This document shows, one piece after another, positions 8,731-17,990 of a DNA stretch of 64,000 nt; positions within the stretch are counted from its first letter, which is position 1; every line of letters starts with the position of its first letter. The notes under the pieces are model-generated. The model had not been told where the DNA came from and ran no database searches. It saw nothing but the letters and a program-made list of their open reading frames with translations. This DNA comes from Okeania sp. SIO2C9 (GTDB lineage: Bacteria; Cyanobacteriota; Cyanobacteriia; Cyanobacteriales; Microcoleaceae), in the NCBI RefSeq assembly GCF_010672455.1, contig NZ_JAAHGO010000010.1:106718-170717 (forward strand), read 5' to 3'. A program made the position numbers and the translations under genes.

Positions 8731-8994
8731 ATGACAAATTCTAATAACTATCGCACCAAAACCACTATGTCAATAAACCCAAAAAAAGGAGTAGAAATAG
8801 CATTAACTACAACTCGAACAATCATTCTTGGTTTAACCACAACTTTTGCCTTAACTATTTGTCAACCCACAATTAATATTAATATTTGTTGGCGTTGTAC
8901 CTTAAATTCTGAAAATAATAGTATTCCGGAAAATCAAGTAGGAGGAATTATCGATGAAATTGGCGAAATGGATTATACTACCGATCAATTATAG
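8731..8994 (+). CDS. Small hypothetical protein (87 aa), doubtful
   Basis: The frame starts at an ATG following an A-rich tract and encodes 87 residues. A stretch at about 22-45 (EIALTTTRTIILGLTTTFALTICQP) is moderately hydrophobic, followed by INICWRC with two cysteines and a polar, acidic tail. A membrane-anchored small protein is possible. I recognise no family. Composition matches the AT-rich spacer and there is no clear Shine-Dalgarno sequence, so it may be a chance frame. Confidence 0.25.
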   Translation: MTNSNNYRTKTTMSINPKKGVEIALTTTRTIILGLTTTFALTICQPTININICWRCTLNSENNSIPENQVGGIIDEIGEMDYTTDQL

Positions 8995-9018
8995 CAACCC
9001 CCAGATTGGTTAGGAAAA

Positions 9019-9088
9019 TTAGTGCGAGCATCTTGCTCGCGTCATTTCAGTTATTAGTGCGAGCATCTTGCTCGCGTCATTTCAGTTA
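9019..9088. repeat. Two 35-bp tandem hairpin units
   Basis: A 35-bp unit containing the hairpin GCGAGCATCTTGCTCGC is present twice in a row, then runs directly into repeat family R2. It lies between two genes and could work as a transcription terminator. Confidence 0.7.
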
Positions 9089-9185
9089 TCAGTACCTCTA
9101 GTTAAAGTCAGAGGCTTTAAATATTGAACTTTATTTTTTTTATCCCCTTGAAATTGGAGGGTTGAGACCTTATTTTTTGGTCATA
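9081..9185. repeat. Dispersed repeat family R2
   Basis: This is a reverse-orientation copy of the unit at 2407-2530, from TCAGTTATCAGTACCTC through two hairpins to ATTTTTTGGTCATA. The spacer that follows, up to 9424, holds only short tandem CTCCCCTA units and a TAGGGTGCGTTACG fragment; I see no gene there. Confidence 0.7.
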
Positions 9186-9424
9186 AATCATCATAATTAC
9201 CCGATGTCCTAACTATAGTGACAACTGCTATAATATTGAAGAACAAAGATAAAATAGGGGAAAAAGGTAGAAAAATGGGTATTCCTGCATAGTAATGGTA
9301 TACAAGGTACAAGGTACAAGGGATGCTTGACATTGTTAGGGTGCGTTACGCTACCGCTAACACACCCTACTGGACTCCCCTACTCCCCTACTCCCCTACT
9401 TCCCCACTCCCTGTAAGATTATAT

Positions 9425-9823
9425 TTAAGATTCTAATTTTAAAATTTTCGGGTATTTTGTATTATCAGAAGAGCGCACAAAATCAGCAATATTTTCCGGA
9501 CCAGACTCTTGTAAATTTTTCAATAATTCCGTACTTTCTGTCAGTAACTTATCAACATCAATCTCAAAATAAGTAGGTAAATAATAATTCAATTTCCTAA
9601 TACCTTCCCCCAACAACATAACAGCACCACGCCAATTTTCATTACCCGCGTGATAAAGTCCAACTGCTATTTGTAAAACCCCTTGATAAAAAGTACGTTC
9701 TGGTTCTCCAGCTTCCATCCATAAAGCCTCCAGAGTATCATGGCATTTATAAAATTCTTGTTGATTAAACTCAGCTATTCCCTGCCAAAACTCTTGAGGA
9801 ATTTTTTCTTGTTCAGAAGTCAT
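9425..9823 (-). CDS. DUF309 family protein
   Basis: 132 aa from the ATG at 9823. A GTG at 9835 would add four residues, but those codons lie in the iterated ACTGATA repeat, so the ATG is preferred. The DUF309 signature is clear: EFYKCHDTLEALWMEAGEPERTFYQGVLQIAVGLYHAGNENWRGAVMLLGEGIRKL, with the conserved histidine and aspartate of CHD and the tryptophan of LW. The family is a small all-helical fold of unknown biochemical function, common in cyanobacteria and plastid lineages. It precedes ftrC in chromosome order but is separated by about 230 bp and reads in the same direction, so it could be co-transcribed downstream of ftrC. Confidence 0.9.
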   Translation of the reverse strand: MTSEQEKIPQEFWQGIAEFNQQEFYKCHDTLEALWMEAGEPERTFYQGVLQIAVGLYHAGNENWRGAVMLLGEGIRKLNYYLPTYFEIDVDKLLTESTELLKNLQESGPENIADFVRSSDNTKYPKILKLES

Positions 9824-10049
9824 ATCAGTTATCACTTATCAGTTATCAGTACCTCTTGCAATTCAGTCCAGTAGCGTGCATTAGTATAGCAGAAGTAAGA
9901 AGAAAAAATATTGTTAAAATTATGTATTTTCAGTAGAAGGAAAAAGGAAAAAAATATCTTTGTTTATCTGAACAAAACTCATCAGAAAAAGCTCTACTTT
10001 GGCAAAAATTTCAACTAAACTTTCTTCCTGATTCCTTCTACTTTTCAAC

Positions 10050-10412
10050 CTACATACTTGCTCTAGTAGCTTCTAAAACTTCTTGAGTAATTGTTTGCTC
10101 TTCCCCAGCAAAATCATTATCTGGAGTTAAAAACAACATACAATGACATTCTTTACGCTCTCGCATCGGTACACAAGGACAATTCCAATATGTAGCTTTT
10201 ACTTCTGCTTCTTTATCTTCATAATGACGACATGGACATAAAGGAGCGCCCAATTCATCCTTATGTTTAGCCAACCCTTCAATTACCACTGCTGTAACGG
10301 AAGGATCTACACAAAAATAAGTATTTGTATTCTTAGCATACTTTTCAGAGAAACTTTTCATCGCCTTCAACGATTTTTCAGTGGATAGTTTGCTTTCTGT
10401 AGTTGGGTTCAT
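10050..10412 (-). CDS. ftrC: Ferredoxin:thioredoxin reductase, catalytic subunit
   Basis: 120 aa, the usual family length. The enzyme passes electrons from photosynthetic ferredoxin to thioredoxin through a [4Fe-4S] cluster next to a redox disulfide, switching carbon metabolism with light. All required cysteines are visible: FCVDP, then CPCRHY, NCPCVP and ECHCML, i.e. the CPC-X16-CPC-X8-CHC pattern. The variable subunit (ftrV) is not nearby, as is normal in cyanobacteria. The start ATG at 10412 gives MNPTTESK, in line with homologues. The gene is also called ftrB in some annotations. Confidence 0.97.
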   Translation of the reverse strand: MNPTTESKLSTEKSLKAMKSFSEKYAKNTNTYFCVDPSVTAVVIEGLAKHKDELGAPLCPCRHYEDKEAEVKATYWNCPCVPMRERKECHCMLFLTPDNDFAGEEQTITQEVLEATRASM

Positions 10413-10608
10413 AATATACGTTTGTTATGCTGTTGATATGAGATAATTCTTTCAATTTTACAGCACAAAGCCATTTTCAGGAGAAAATATGGTAAAAAAC
10501 TTAGATTTTTCACTTGCATATAACAAAAAGTTAAATTTGTCAATACAAGTATAGCTTTTAGGTCTTAGGTACACCATCAACGAGGGTGCTTAAAATTGCT
10601 TGGGGTTA

Positions 10609-10713
10609 TACAGCGCTTTTCAAATTGATGAACCACATCTTCACAAGCAAAATCTTGTAGGGACGTTCCATGGAACGTCTCTACTGTGGTTTACCCAAAT
10701 GAAAACCGCTGTA
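10609..10713. mobile_element. MITE-A copy 1 (105 bp)
   Basis: Ends TACAGCGCTTTTCA and TGAAAACCGCTGTA form imperfect terminal inverted repeats. In the middle is the palindrome GACGTTCCATGGAACGTC. Related copies are at 28851-28955, 30403-30506 and 32164-32265. It has no coding capacity and is probably moved in trans by an unseen transposase. Confidence 0.8.
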
Positions 10714-10738
10714 AGACATGAAGTGGGGTGTAGAAGAC

Positions 10739-11226
10739 ATCCTCATGCAATTTTCCCTTCTTCCTTCTTCCTTCAAAGTTGAGACTAAAGTTGAAACTTT
10801 AATGGCTGAGTCGAAGACTATCCACAAGCAATTTTCCCTTCTTCCTTCTTCCTTCTTCCTTCTTCCTTCAAAGTTGAGACTAAAGTTGAAACTTTAATGG
10901 CTGAGTCGAAGACTATCCACAAGCAATTTTCCCTTCTTCCTTCTTCCTTCTTCCTTCTTACTTCAAAGTTGAGACTAAAGTTGAAACTTTAATGGCTGAG
11001 TCGAAGACTATCCACAAGCAATTTTCCCTTCTTCCTTCTTCCTTCTTCCTTCTTCCTTCTTCCTTCTTCCTTCTTCCTTCTTCCTTCAAAGTTGAGACTA
11101 AAGTTGAAACTTTAATGGCTGAGTCGAAGACTATCCACAAGCAATTTTCCCTTCTTCCTTCTTCCTTCTTACTTCTTCCTTCTTCCTTCAAAGTTGAGAC
11201 TGAAGTTGAAACTCTAAAGGTTGAGT
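10739..11226. repeat. Tandem repeat echoing the 3' end of the DUF58 gene
   Basis: The motif TTGAGACTAAAGTTGAAACT recurs at 10779, 10874, 10969, 11092 and 11194, with spacings of 95, 95, 123 and 102 bp. Between copies lies TGGCTGAGTCGAAGACTATC and a variable (CTTCTTC)n heptamer tract. The last copy is the actual 3' end of the DUF58 coding sequence, including its stop at 11188-11190. The array is therefore a serial copy of a gene end combined with a slippage-prone heptamer. Confidence 0.85.
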
Positions 11227-12342
11227 AGAATTAATTTCTAAACCAGAAGAATGCGAAATCTTTCCTGCTTCTGTTCCTGGAGAAATAGACTCATCTAACC
11301 ATAACAACCACCGACTTCCAGAAGGTAGAGAAGATAAACTAACTCGGTCTTGAGTCAACCAGAGCAAAGACTTATTTGGTGGATTTCCTAACACAACCTC
11401 CTCCCCAAAGTTAACTCCAGCTAAAGTTTGCAATACCACCCTATTCCCCTGTACCAACCCAGTAGCAGCAGTCCAAAGCTGGACATTTTTCAGAGAGCGG
11501 TTAGCATAAAAATACAAAGAAGCTGCTACTGTTACCGCCGCTTCAAAATTATCCGTTTGCCAATGAGCAGCACTATCAAGACAAATAATAACTTCTTCTC
11601 CTCCCTTAGATACCTCTAATTCTCGAACTCTCAACTCTCCATAACGAGCGCTACTCCGCCAATGGATCAAACGACTGGGGTCGCCAAACCGATATGGTCG
11701 TAATGTCCGAGTTAAGCCTTCCGAAGCCATCAGATAACGACTATCCTCATTGAGTTGACGGCTATTTTCTTTACCAAGTTCATCTATTATCGGACAATTA
11801 CTCAGGGGTAAAACAGTAGGATACACAATAGCAGTAGCTTTAGCATTCCGACTACGGCGACACCAAAATAAACCTAGAGGTGCTGCACTTCTCAGTTGAA
11901 GATCCTGCCAACGATATATTCCTCTTCTTTCGGTAGGTAAATGGTAAGTCCAATGGTAAACTTCTTTGCCAGGAATGACTTCTATTGCTTCTTGAGGTAA
12001 TTTTCCTAGCACAAAAGGAATTTCATCCTTGAGTTGTACTAATGCTATTGGTTGATTAGTAGAATTTTCAATTGTGAGAGCAATAGTTAAATAGTCGTTC
12101 ACCGTTACAGGTTGAATTGGATGGCGACGTACTCGTATTTGACGTAGCGATCGCCCAGGCAAAACAGCACCCATTCCCAATAATGCAAAACTCATCCCAC
12201 TAATTACATATAGCCATCCTGCCATAGTATTAGTGGCAGCACCAAAGAAGAATATTGATAACATTCCGAGTAACCCACCTGCATAGCTTGGTGTTACCCA
12301 GTTAGTTTCTAACCAGTCAGAAATTTTGTAGTAAATTTTCAT
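11188..12342 (-). CDS. DUF58 domain protein
   Basis: 384 aa from the ATG at 12342; a TTG 18 bases upstream also keeps the frame but has less support. Two hydrophobic segments at about residues 15-60 (PSYAGGLLGMLSIFFFGAA, GWLYVISGMSFALLGMGAVLPG) place it in the membrane. The DUF58 signature is GLTRTLRPYRFGDPSRLIHWRSSARYGELRVREL, near residues 210-245, in the vWA-like cytoplasmic part. Such proteins are usually partners of MoxR ATPases and transglutaminase-like proteins, but no moxR gene is adjacent. The final residues LEFQLQSQL are encoded by the last unit of the downstream tandem array. Confidence 0.9.
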   Translation of the reverse strand: MKIYYKISDWLETNWVTPSYAGGLLGMLSIFFFGAATNTMAGWLYVISGMSFALLGMGAVLPGRSLRQIRVRRHPIQPVTVNDYLTIALTIENSTNQPIALVQLKDEIPFVLGKLPQEAIEVIPGKEVYHWTYHLPTERRGIYRWQDLQLRSAAPLGLFWCRRSRNAKATAIVYPTVLPLSNCPIIDELGKENSRQLNEDSRYLMASEGLTRTLRPYRFGDPSRLIHWRSSARYGELRVRELEVSKGGEEVIICLDSAAHWQTDNFEAAVTVAASLYFYANRSLKNVQLWTAATGLVQGNRVVLQTLAGVNFGEEVVLGNPPNKSLLWLTQDRVSLSSLPSGSRWLLWLDESISPGTEAGKISHSSGLEINSTQPLEFQLQSQL

Positions 12343-13060
12343 AGAAGAATAATTAGACAAATTTTTAAAGTTGTAATTCGAGGAACATTTTTATCATGAT
12401 CTTGATCTAGTACGGATAAAAAAATATAGCAATGTGCGCTGGCATATTTACAAATTACAGGAACTGTCCAATAGCTAAAAATCTTAATATTATCAGCAAT
12501 TTATTCCTCCTGTTGCCTGTGCACAGCGCTATAACTATAGCATTAAAGATTTTTATAGATTAATTTACTACTAATTATTCAAGATAAAATATTAATATTT
12601 GTTTGATTAATTTACATCCTAGTTTTTAGCATGAATTATAGACTTTATTGTCATTTTTTTTTGCTGCTTCAATTGATTTTTATCTTAATCTCAAAAAAAG
12701 CAGAAAATAATTTAAATAATACCAAAAACTAAAAGATTATTTGAAAGTACAATTATCTTTATTGTCTGGCAGTTATTACCAAAATAAATCAAACTAAAAC
12801 CGAAATATATTTTTATCGATCAAAAATCTTGGTAGTTCTGTATAGTAATGGTGAATGGTGGCTATAACCCTCACTATGCTGTTACTGAAAAAATCACAAT
12901 GCACCACTAGCAAATCCCAAATATCATCTAATTCAAAAAATACTGATTACTTTCCTGATATAATACTACCTCAAAAAAACAGACAAATAATATCTTGGAA
13001 ATATTTCTAATAACCTTGCTAAAATATTTGAATAACTATTCTTAATATAGTAGCTATATT
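12343..13060. other. 718-bp AT-rich spacer between divergent genes
   Basis: It separates the DUF58 gene (minus) from coaD (plus). I see no open frame of interest, no tRNA and no long repeat. Promoters for both genes must lie here, but no convincing paired -35/-10 can be assigned by eye. Confidence 0.5.
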
Positions 13061-13561
13061 GTGATTGCAATCTATCCAGGCAGTTTTGACCCTATTACCC
13101 TCGGTCACATAGATATTATTGAACGAGGGTGTAAGCTTTTTGAAAAGGTGATTGTGGCCGTACTGCAAAATCCTAGTAAAACTCCTTTGTTTGCCATTGA
13201 GAAACGTTTAAATCAAATTCACTATTCCACACAACACCTATCTAATGTGGAGGTAGCCAGTTTCGATGGTTTAGCGGTAAACTATGCAAAAATGCGACAG
13301 GCTAAAGTCCTGATTCGAGGTCTACGAGTTCTTTCTGATTTTGAAAAAGAACTTCAAATGGCCCACACAAATAAAACCTTATTATCTGAAATAGAGACAG
13401 TTTTTTTGGCCACCTCTAATGAATATAGCTTTTTAAGTAGTAGTGTAGTTAAAGAAATTGCCATTTTTGGTGGATCGGTAGATCATCTCGTTCCTCAGCA
13501 CATTGCTATTGATATTTATAAATGTTACGACAAAATTCAGCCAATATTAAATCAGCAGTAA
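13061..13561 (+). CDS. coaD: Phosphopantetheine adenylyltransferase
   Basis: 166 aa starting at a GTG (GTG ATT GCA ATC TAT); no in-frame ATG fits better. CoaD transfers AMP from ATP to 4'-phosphopantetheine, the penultimate step of coenzyme A synthesis, in the cytoplasm. The nucleotidyltransferase motif [10 protein letters not shown] (residues 7-16), the LIRGLR segment near 84 and the SSSVVKEIA motif near 126 are all present. Length is typical (about 160 aa). The DivIVA-like coiled-coil gene follows on the same strand, an order I recall from other cyanobacteria, but two decayed partial copies of that gene separate them here. Confidence 0.97.
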   Translation: MIAIYPGSFDPITLGHIDIIERGCKLFEKVIVAVLQNPSKTPLFAIEKRLNQIHYSTQHLSNVEVASFDGLAVNYAKMRQAKVLIRGLRVLSDFEKELQMAHTNKTLLSEIETVFLATSNEYSFLSSSVVKEIAIFGGSVDHLVPQHIAIDIYKCYDKIQPILNQQ

Positions 13562-13932
13562 GTGGACAAAATATCGAGGCAACTCACCAGTAACTCCCCT
13601 GGAACCTATATTCAGCAAGAATTAAATCGGCTGGAGGAAATTATTATCCATAGTCCTAGAATTTCCTTTGTAGGGTTTGCCCTGGTGGATGAAAACTACT
13701 CGATCAGCTAAATATAGTGCATCTGAACTTAGAAGGACACTGGATTGTCTCCCATAAAGATTAAATCCTGATTGAACTAAAAGTAAATGAACAAAATATC
13801 GAGAATAAACCTACCATTGCCTCCCTTGGATTTGATATCCAGCAGGAACTAAATCTATTGGAAGAGATTATTCTTGATAGTCCTAGAATTCCCTTTATGG
13901 GACGAACTTTAATAAATAAATAACAGTTGATA
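13559..13932 (+). pseudogene. Two decayed 5'-end copies of the DivIVA-like gene
   Basis: Copy A (13559-13714) and copy B (13782-13932) each reproduce the first ~150 bp of the intact gene at 13933. Key strings can be read in broken frames: QELNRLEEIIIHSPRISFVG in A and QELNLLEEIILDSPRIPFMGRTL in B. B ends with TAATAAATAAATAA-like stops just before the true start codon. Neither copy is longer than the N-terminal module. They are tandem partial duplications at different stages of decay. Confidence 0.8.
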
Positions 13933-14610
13933 ATGTTAGGACAAAACTCAGCTAAAGCCAATATTGAACCAGAAGTAAGTGGACAAGATATCGAGGGTGA
14001 ACCCGCTAGTAGCTCCCCTGGAGTTGATATCCAGCGAGAACTAAATCGGCTGGAGGAGATTATTCTCGATAGTCCCAGAATTCCTTTTGTAGGACGTACT
14101 CTGATCGATGAAGAACAGTTACTAGATCAGTTAGATATAGTACGTCTGAATTTACCAGTTGCTTTTCAGGAAGCAGAAATGATTGTTCGGCATAAAGATG
14201 ATATTCTTCAAGAAGCTGAACTTTATGCGGAAGAGATTATTGAAAATGCTGAACAACGAGCTTCCCAAATTTTAAATGAAATGGGTCTTGTGCAGCAGGC
14301 TAAGGTAGAAGCAGATCAGCTCAGAAATCAGGTTCAGCTTGATTGTGAAGCGATTCAACAAGCTACTATTGCTGAAATTGAACAAATTCGCTATCAAGCT
14401 CAACAAGAGTTGGAGGAAATGAAAGCTAGAGCGATCACAGAGTGTGATGAAATTCAAAATGGTGCAGATGACTATGCCGATCATGTTCTGGATAGTATTG
14501 AACAGCAGTTAACTGATATGCTCAAGGTCATTCGCAATGGTCGTCAACAATTAGAAGGAGAAGGAAATGGAAATATACCAAAGCCACTAAATCCTACTAA
14601 TGATCTATAG
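13933..14610 (+). CDS. DivIVA-like coiled-coil protein
   Basis: 225 aa from the ATG at 13933 (a TTG two codons upstream is less likely). The N-terminal module VDIQRELNRLEEIILDSPRIPFVGRTLIDEEQLLDQLDIVRLNLP is conserved in cyanobacteria. It is followed by a long alanine-, glutamate- and glutamine-rich coiled coil (about 75-195: EAELYAEEIIENAEQRA, then QIRYQAQQELEEMKARAITECDEIQ). The tail is polar and proline-rich. Proteins of this type are often annotated DivIVA-like or likened to the ATP synthase b subunit because of the coiled coil. The exact role is unknown; a structural or division-related function is inference. Confidence 0.8.
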   Translation: MLGQNSAKANIEPEVSGQDIEGEPASSSPGVDIQRELNRLEEIILDSPRIPFVGRTLIDEEQLLDQLDIVRLNLPVAFQEAEMIVRHKDDILQEAELYAEEIIENAEQRASQILNEMGLVQQAKVEADQLRNQVQLDCEAIQQATIAEIEQIRYQAQQELEEMKARAITECDEIQNGADDYADHVLDSIEQQLTDMLKVIRNGRQQLEGEGNGNIPKPLNPTNDL

Positions 14611-14691
14611 AACCCCTGATCGTATCTTCATAAATATCAAGTTTTTTTAGCCTTGAGTCAGGAGACAGCTATACTGGAGACAGGAGGTCAT

Positions 14692-14818
14692 TTCAGTTAT
14701 CAGTTATCAGTTATCAGTTATCAGTGAACCTCCGACTGAAGTCGGAGGCTTGAAATACTGAACTAAATATTTTTTTCATCCCCTTAAAAGGGGAGGCACA
14801 TACCCTCATTTTTTGGTA
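14692..14818. repeat. Dispersed repeat family R2
   Basis: Four TCAGTTA units lead into the hairpin CCTCCGACTGAAGTCGGAGG, then CCCCTTAAAAGGGG and ATTTTTTGGTA. Same family and orientation as 9081-9185. A short AGGGAAGAGGGAA iteration follows. Confidence 0.75.
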
Positions 14819-14998
14819 AGAGGGAAGAGGGAATAGGAAATAGGGAAGAGGGAAGAGGGAAGATGTGGGGAGAGATAATACAAAAAATTAAACACTCCTT
14901 CAGATGATTTTCGGTCAAAATTGATGCGCGAAAAGACTTGACTACCATAATTATATAGCTATCAAATGGGTTCTATAGGGACAATGAATTAGTCATGG

Positions 14999-15164
14999 TT
15001 TTATCCAAGTTCTTAAATATGTTCTGAATGTGGGCATCAACAGAAAATGTCGTGACATTTGAGAACCCATAGAACCCATTTGAGATATTTCAGTGTCTTG
15101 AAGTACATTTGCTACCAAAGCTCGATCCACGAATCATGCTGTACTCCGGCAGCCTAACATGGGT
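14999..15164 (+). pseudogene. TnpB 3'-end remnant (zinc ribbon)
   Basis: The frame reads FYPSS-stop-ICSECGHQQKMS-stop-HLRTHRT. This matches the zinc-ribbon region of IS200/IS605-family TnpB (FYPSSKTCSECGHQQKM..LRT). A tail in another frame, ATKARSTNHAVLRQPNMGN then stop, looks like a TnpB C terminus. At least two nonsense codons and one frameshift are present. Inverted copies of AAATGGGTTCTAT flank it at about 14964 and 15067. Confidence 0.65.
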
Positions 15165-15254
15165 AATTGAAAGGTCAAATTCTTGAATTACCGAAAAATT
15201 GGGTTTAAAGTCTTGCCCTTTTCAGGCCAATTTATGTTATACTAGTAATAAGTG

Positions 15255-16068
15255 GCAAAGCTATTCAACTGCTCTAAAAACCTAGCTATTAATCTTAGCA
15301 CACGATTCACCTTGAAAACTGCGGCCAGACCCCGCGTCGCCGTCAGGCGCAAGGGAATGCTGACCAACAGAAGATTTATGCGGTTTTGCACAGGAATGCT
15401 TGTGCATGGAAAAGCTTTAAGCACTAAGTACAAGAGAACCAAAATTTTTCAGGTTTTAACTGTACTGTAGGGCATAGGTTCACAGCCTCTTGAAGTAGCA
15501 GTAAGCACTCAGCTAGCCTCCTAGTGGTCTGTCAAGTTAGTTTTGATGGGTTAATCTTCCTCTGTAGCTTCTGTCTTTTCTGCTCCCTCTGGTCGTCTCA
15601 ACTCATCAATTCAAAGCTGACAGACCACTAGTAGGAGGAACTACGTTATCAGCAGTCAGCTTTTCAAGGTGTATAATGGGGGGATACTCAAGAGAAGCCA
15701 CTCCGCGTCTACAAACCCCCATAAAAGGCGCACCACTAATTTTTTCAAATAAGCGTGGGAGACCGTTACCCTCGAATTTTTAGCGCTCCAGCTAAATGCT
15801 GGCAAGGGTCGCATTCCGGAACGTCCAAGCTGATAGCTAGTTAATAGCGTTTGCGCACCATTCCTATATGAATGCTCCTCTGTTTGCGAGGTATTCTGTA
15901 GGAAAAGAGGCAATAGAGCAAACGCTTGAGGAGAAAACCATCTCTGGCTTAGGTATCGCAAGGTATCTAATTTAAGTGGAGTCTGTGTTGCCGTAGCCTT
16001 GCGGAACGCAAACCAAGAATCCTGGTTTCAGGAGAATCTCCGTGTCTTTAGACTGGAGAGTATGTCAA
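15255..16068 (+). mobile_element. Degenerate IS605-like element remnant, copy 1
   Basis: 15260-15475 is clearly related to 22713-22935, and 15953-16020 to 22980-23055 (GCGGAACGCAAACCAAGAATC). The element ends at about 16030-16068 with GAATCTCCGTGTCTTTAGACTGGAG followed by AGTATGTCAA. This is the right-end hairpin pattern of IS605/TnpB elements (GAATCCCC..GGGGAG.ATGTCAA). Internal frames are broken and not recognisable as a product. A small inverted-repeat element at 15521-15631 is inserted in it. Confidence 0.5.
15521..15631. mobile_element. MITE-like element, CTAGTGGTCTGTCA ends
   Basis: The 111-bp unit begins CTAGTGGTCTGTCA and ends with its exact reverse complement. Similarity of the arms continues inward (TTGATGGGTTAA versus TTGATGAGTTGA). 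It interrupts a copy of the AGCCTCC..GGAGGAACT sequence that is found uninterrupted at 55413 and 55751, so the empty site can be read in this same window. The ends suggest a TA-targeting family, but this is inference. Confidence 0.7.
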
Positions 16069-16339
16069 AATATGTAAAATCCTCGTCAAAAACTTTGAGA
16101 GAAATCTAACTAATGCGACTGCCAAAATTAATCTTTGCTTTGTGAGGTTGATGATGTAAGGCGGCCTTTTCTTAGATGTAAAATTGGTTCTATAGCAAGG
16201 AACAAGTTGGTGTTTGACTTATGCTGATGATGAACCTAATAAGGGGAAATATTTTTCCCAAAGATGAGCTGTTCCCTGCTATATTTCCTATTCTATATCG
16301 GTCTAAATTGGATCTATATGCAATTAAACGGATTTGATA

Positions 16340-17113
16340 TTAAGCAAAAGCAGAATATCCTAAATTTGGAGGAATATCTTGCCAACGTCCTTGACCTACG
16401 GCTTGATTTGCTTCCGTAAGACTAATATCACCAGTATACAAAGCACGACCAACAATTGCACTTTCTACCCCCATGGGTTCTAGTGCTAACAGACTTAACA
16501 AATCAGTAATTGAACTAATACCGCCAGAAGCAATAGTGGGAATATTGATTGCAGTAGCTAATTCCCTTAAGGATTCTATGTTAGGCCCTTTGAGAGTGCC
16601 ATCTCGGTGAATATCAGTATAGATGATCGCTGCAACTTTTAGTTTAGCCATTTGCCGAGCGAGGTCAGTTGCTGATATCTCAGATGTTTCTAACCACCCT
16701 TTAGTAGCTACTTTACCATGTCTGGCATCAATACCTACAATAATTTGACCAGGAAATTCTTGACAGAGGTTAGATATTAACTGAGGTCGTTCGACCGCTA
16801 CAGTACCTAAAATAGCTTGTTTGACACCAAGAGCAAGCACACTTGCCACTGCAGAATAGTTGCGTAAACCTCCCCCTAATTGTATTGGTACATCTACTGC
16901 TTTGATAATCGCTTCTATTGTCTTTTGATTTACGGGTTGACCTGCTTTTGCACCGTCTAAGTCTACCAAATGTAGCTTTGTTGCTCCTTCATCTACCCAC
17001 CTTTTTGCTACATCAACTGGGTTATCATTAAAAATTTGCGTTCGCTTATAATCTCCTTGATATAATCGTACACAACGTCCATCTAATATATCGATTGCGG
17101 GTATAATATTCAT
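16340..17113 (-). CDS. hisA: HisA, ProFAR isomerase
   Basis: 257 aa from the ATG at 17113 ([12 protein letters not shown]); a TTG two codons upstream is in frame but homologues start at the methionine. HisA is a TIM barrel that converts ProFAR to PRFAR by an Amadori rearrangement, the fourth step of histidine synthesis. Visible landmarks are [13 protein letters not shown] with the catalytic aspartate, the phosphate-binding [18 protein letters not shown], the second catalytic aspartate in [14 protein letters not shown], and IASGGISS. The stop codon touches the end (GGATTTGATATTAA) of a dispersed inverted-repeat element. Confidence 0.97.
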   Translation of the reverse strand: MNIIPAIDILDGRCVRLYQGDYKRTQIFNDNPVDVAKRWVDEGATKLHLVDLDGAKAGQPVNQKTIEAIIKAVDVPIQLGGGLRNYSAVASVLALGVKQAILGTVAVERPQLISNLCQEFPGQIIVGIDARHGKVATKGWLETSEISATDLARQMAKLKVAAIIYTDIHRDGTLKGPNIESLRELATAINIPTIASGGISSITDLLSLLALEPMGVESAIVGRALYTGDISLTEANQAVGQGRWQDIPPNLGYSAFA

Positions 17114-17148
17114 AGACAATATTTTTGGTATTCAAAACTACTATTTTT

Positions 17149-17835
17149 TTAACAGTTGCACCTACTGTTAATATGATACATAATCGAACTAGAAAGTCCG
17201 GACCATAGAGGAGTTTTTACTCCTGCTAATTTCATACCTTCTGCAGTCCAATCATTACAAGCTCTTAAAATTGAATAACTACCTTTTGCTGCATAAAAAC
17301 CGCCTCCATAACTACTATCTACGATCAGGTTGATTTTATTACCTTGGGCATCTAACTGGAAGGAATTATTGATAAATTTCATCAGCCTACGGTAATTAGA
17401 TTGGGTAATTATAACACACTTAATTTCATATTGTTGAGGAATATTTCTATATGCTAATACCCTTATAGCAGAGGGTGTTGGTAGGAACATGGCCTTAAAA
17501 ATTGTCACAATTGGCAATGATGTCCCAGTATAAGTTTCGAGAAAATAAGCTTGATCGCCAAGGCCAAAAGCTAGATAATTTATGGAAATTGATGGATTAG
17601 CTATTAATTTTAAGTTGAAATGTTGCTGCAAATCCCAATTTTTAGTTCTGGCTGGAACTAGAATATCTGTATGGATACCAGTATTATAAATATAGATAGA
17701 TATACCTTTGTTTAAGAAAGTCATATCGCAAGAATTATCATACCAATTTTTCGGAGTAAAATAACCAATAATTAAGCAAATTATTATAGATACAATCGTA
17801 CTTAATACCAATCTAACAATTCGATTTTTTAACAT
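17149..17835 (-). CDS. DUF2459 (TIGR02117-type) membrane-anchored protein
   Basis: 228 aa. An N-terminal hydrophobic helix (residues 7-25, IVRLVLSTIVSIIICLIIGYF) anchors it, with the rest predicted outside the cytoplasm. Family landmarks are YNTGIHTDILVPA with the conserved histidine, YLAFGLGDQAYFLET, and the C-terminal CNDWTAEGMKLAGVKTPLWSG that carries the conserved cysteine. Cys and His in this arrangement resemble a papain-like fold, but the biochemical function is unknown. It lies 35 bp upstream of hisA on the same strand and may be co-transcribed with it. Confidence 0.85.
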   Translation of the reverse strand: MLKNRIVRLVLSTIVSIIICLIIGYFTPKNWYDNSCDMTFLNKGISIYIYNTGIHTDILVPARTKNWDLQQHFNLKLIANPSISINYLAFGLGDQAYFLETYTGTSLPIVTIFKAMFLPTPSAIRVLAYRNIPQQYEIKCVIITQSNYRRLMKFINNSFQLDAQGNKINLIVDSSYGGGFYAAKGSYSILRACNDWTAEGMKLAGVKTPLWSGLSSSIMYHINSRCNC

Positions 17836-17990
17836 AACAACTGGCGGTTTATTTATTTGGGATCATCAATATAAACATCTATTATGACGATATTATATTC
17901 AGAATAGATTCCAGGTTATTAAAAATAAATTATAGATGTAAAAATAAACCAATTAAATTACTATAGGAAAATTTAACTTTTTTTTATATT

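Noticed and set aside
10958-11228. 77- and 78-aa frames on both strands rich in KEEGRR or LLPSSF
   Set aside because: They are translations of the heptamer tandem array.
15242-15470. Frames on both strands, with relatives at 22676-22972
   Set aside because: The paired copies do not preserve one reading frame, and a dispersed repeat is embedded; treated as IS debris.
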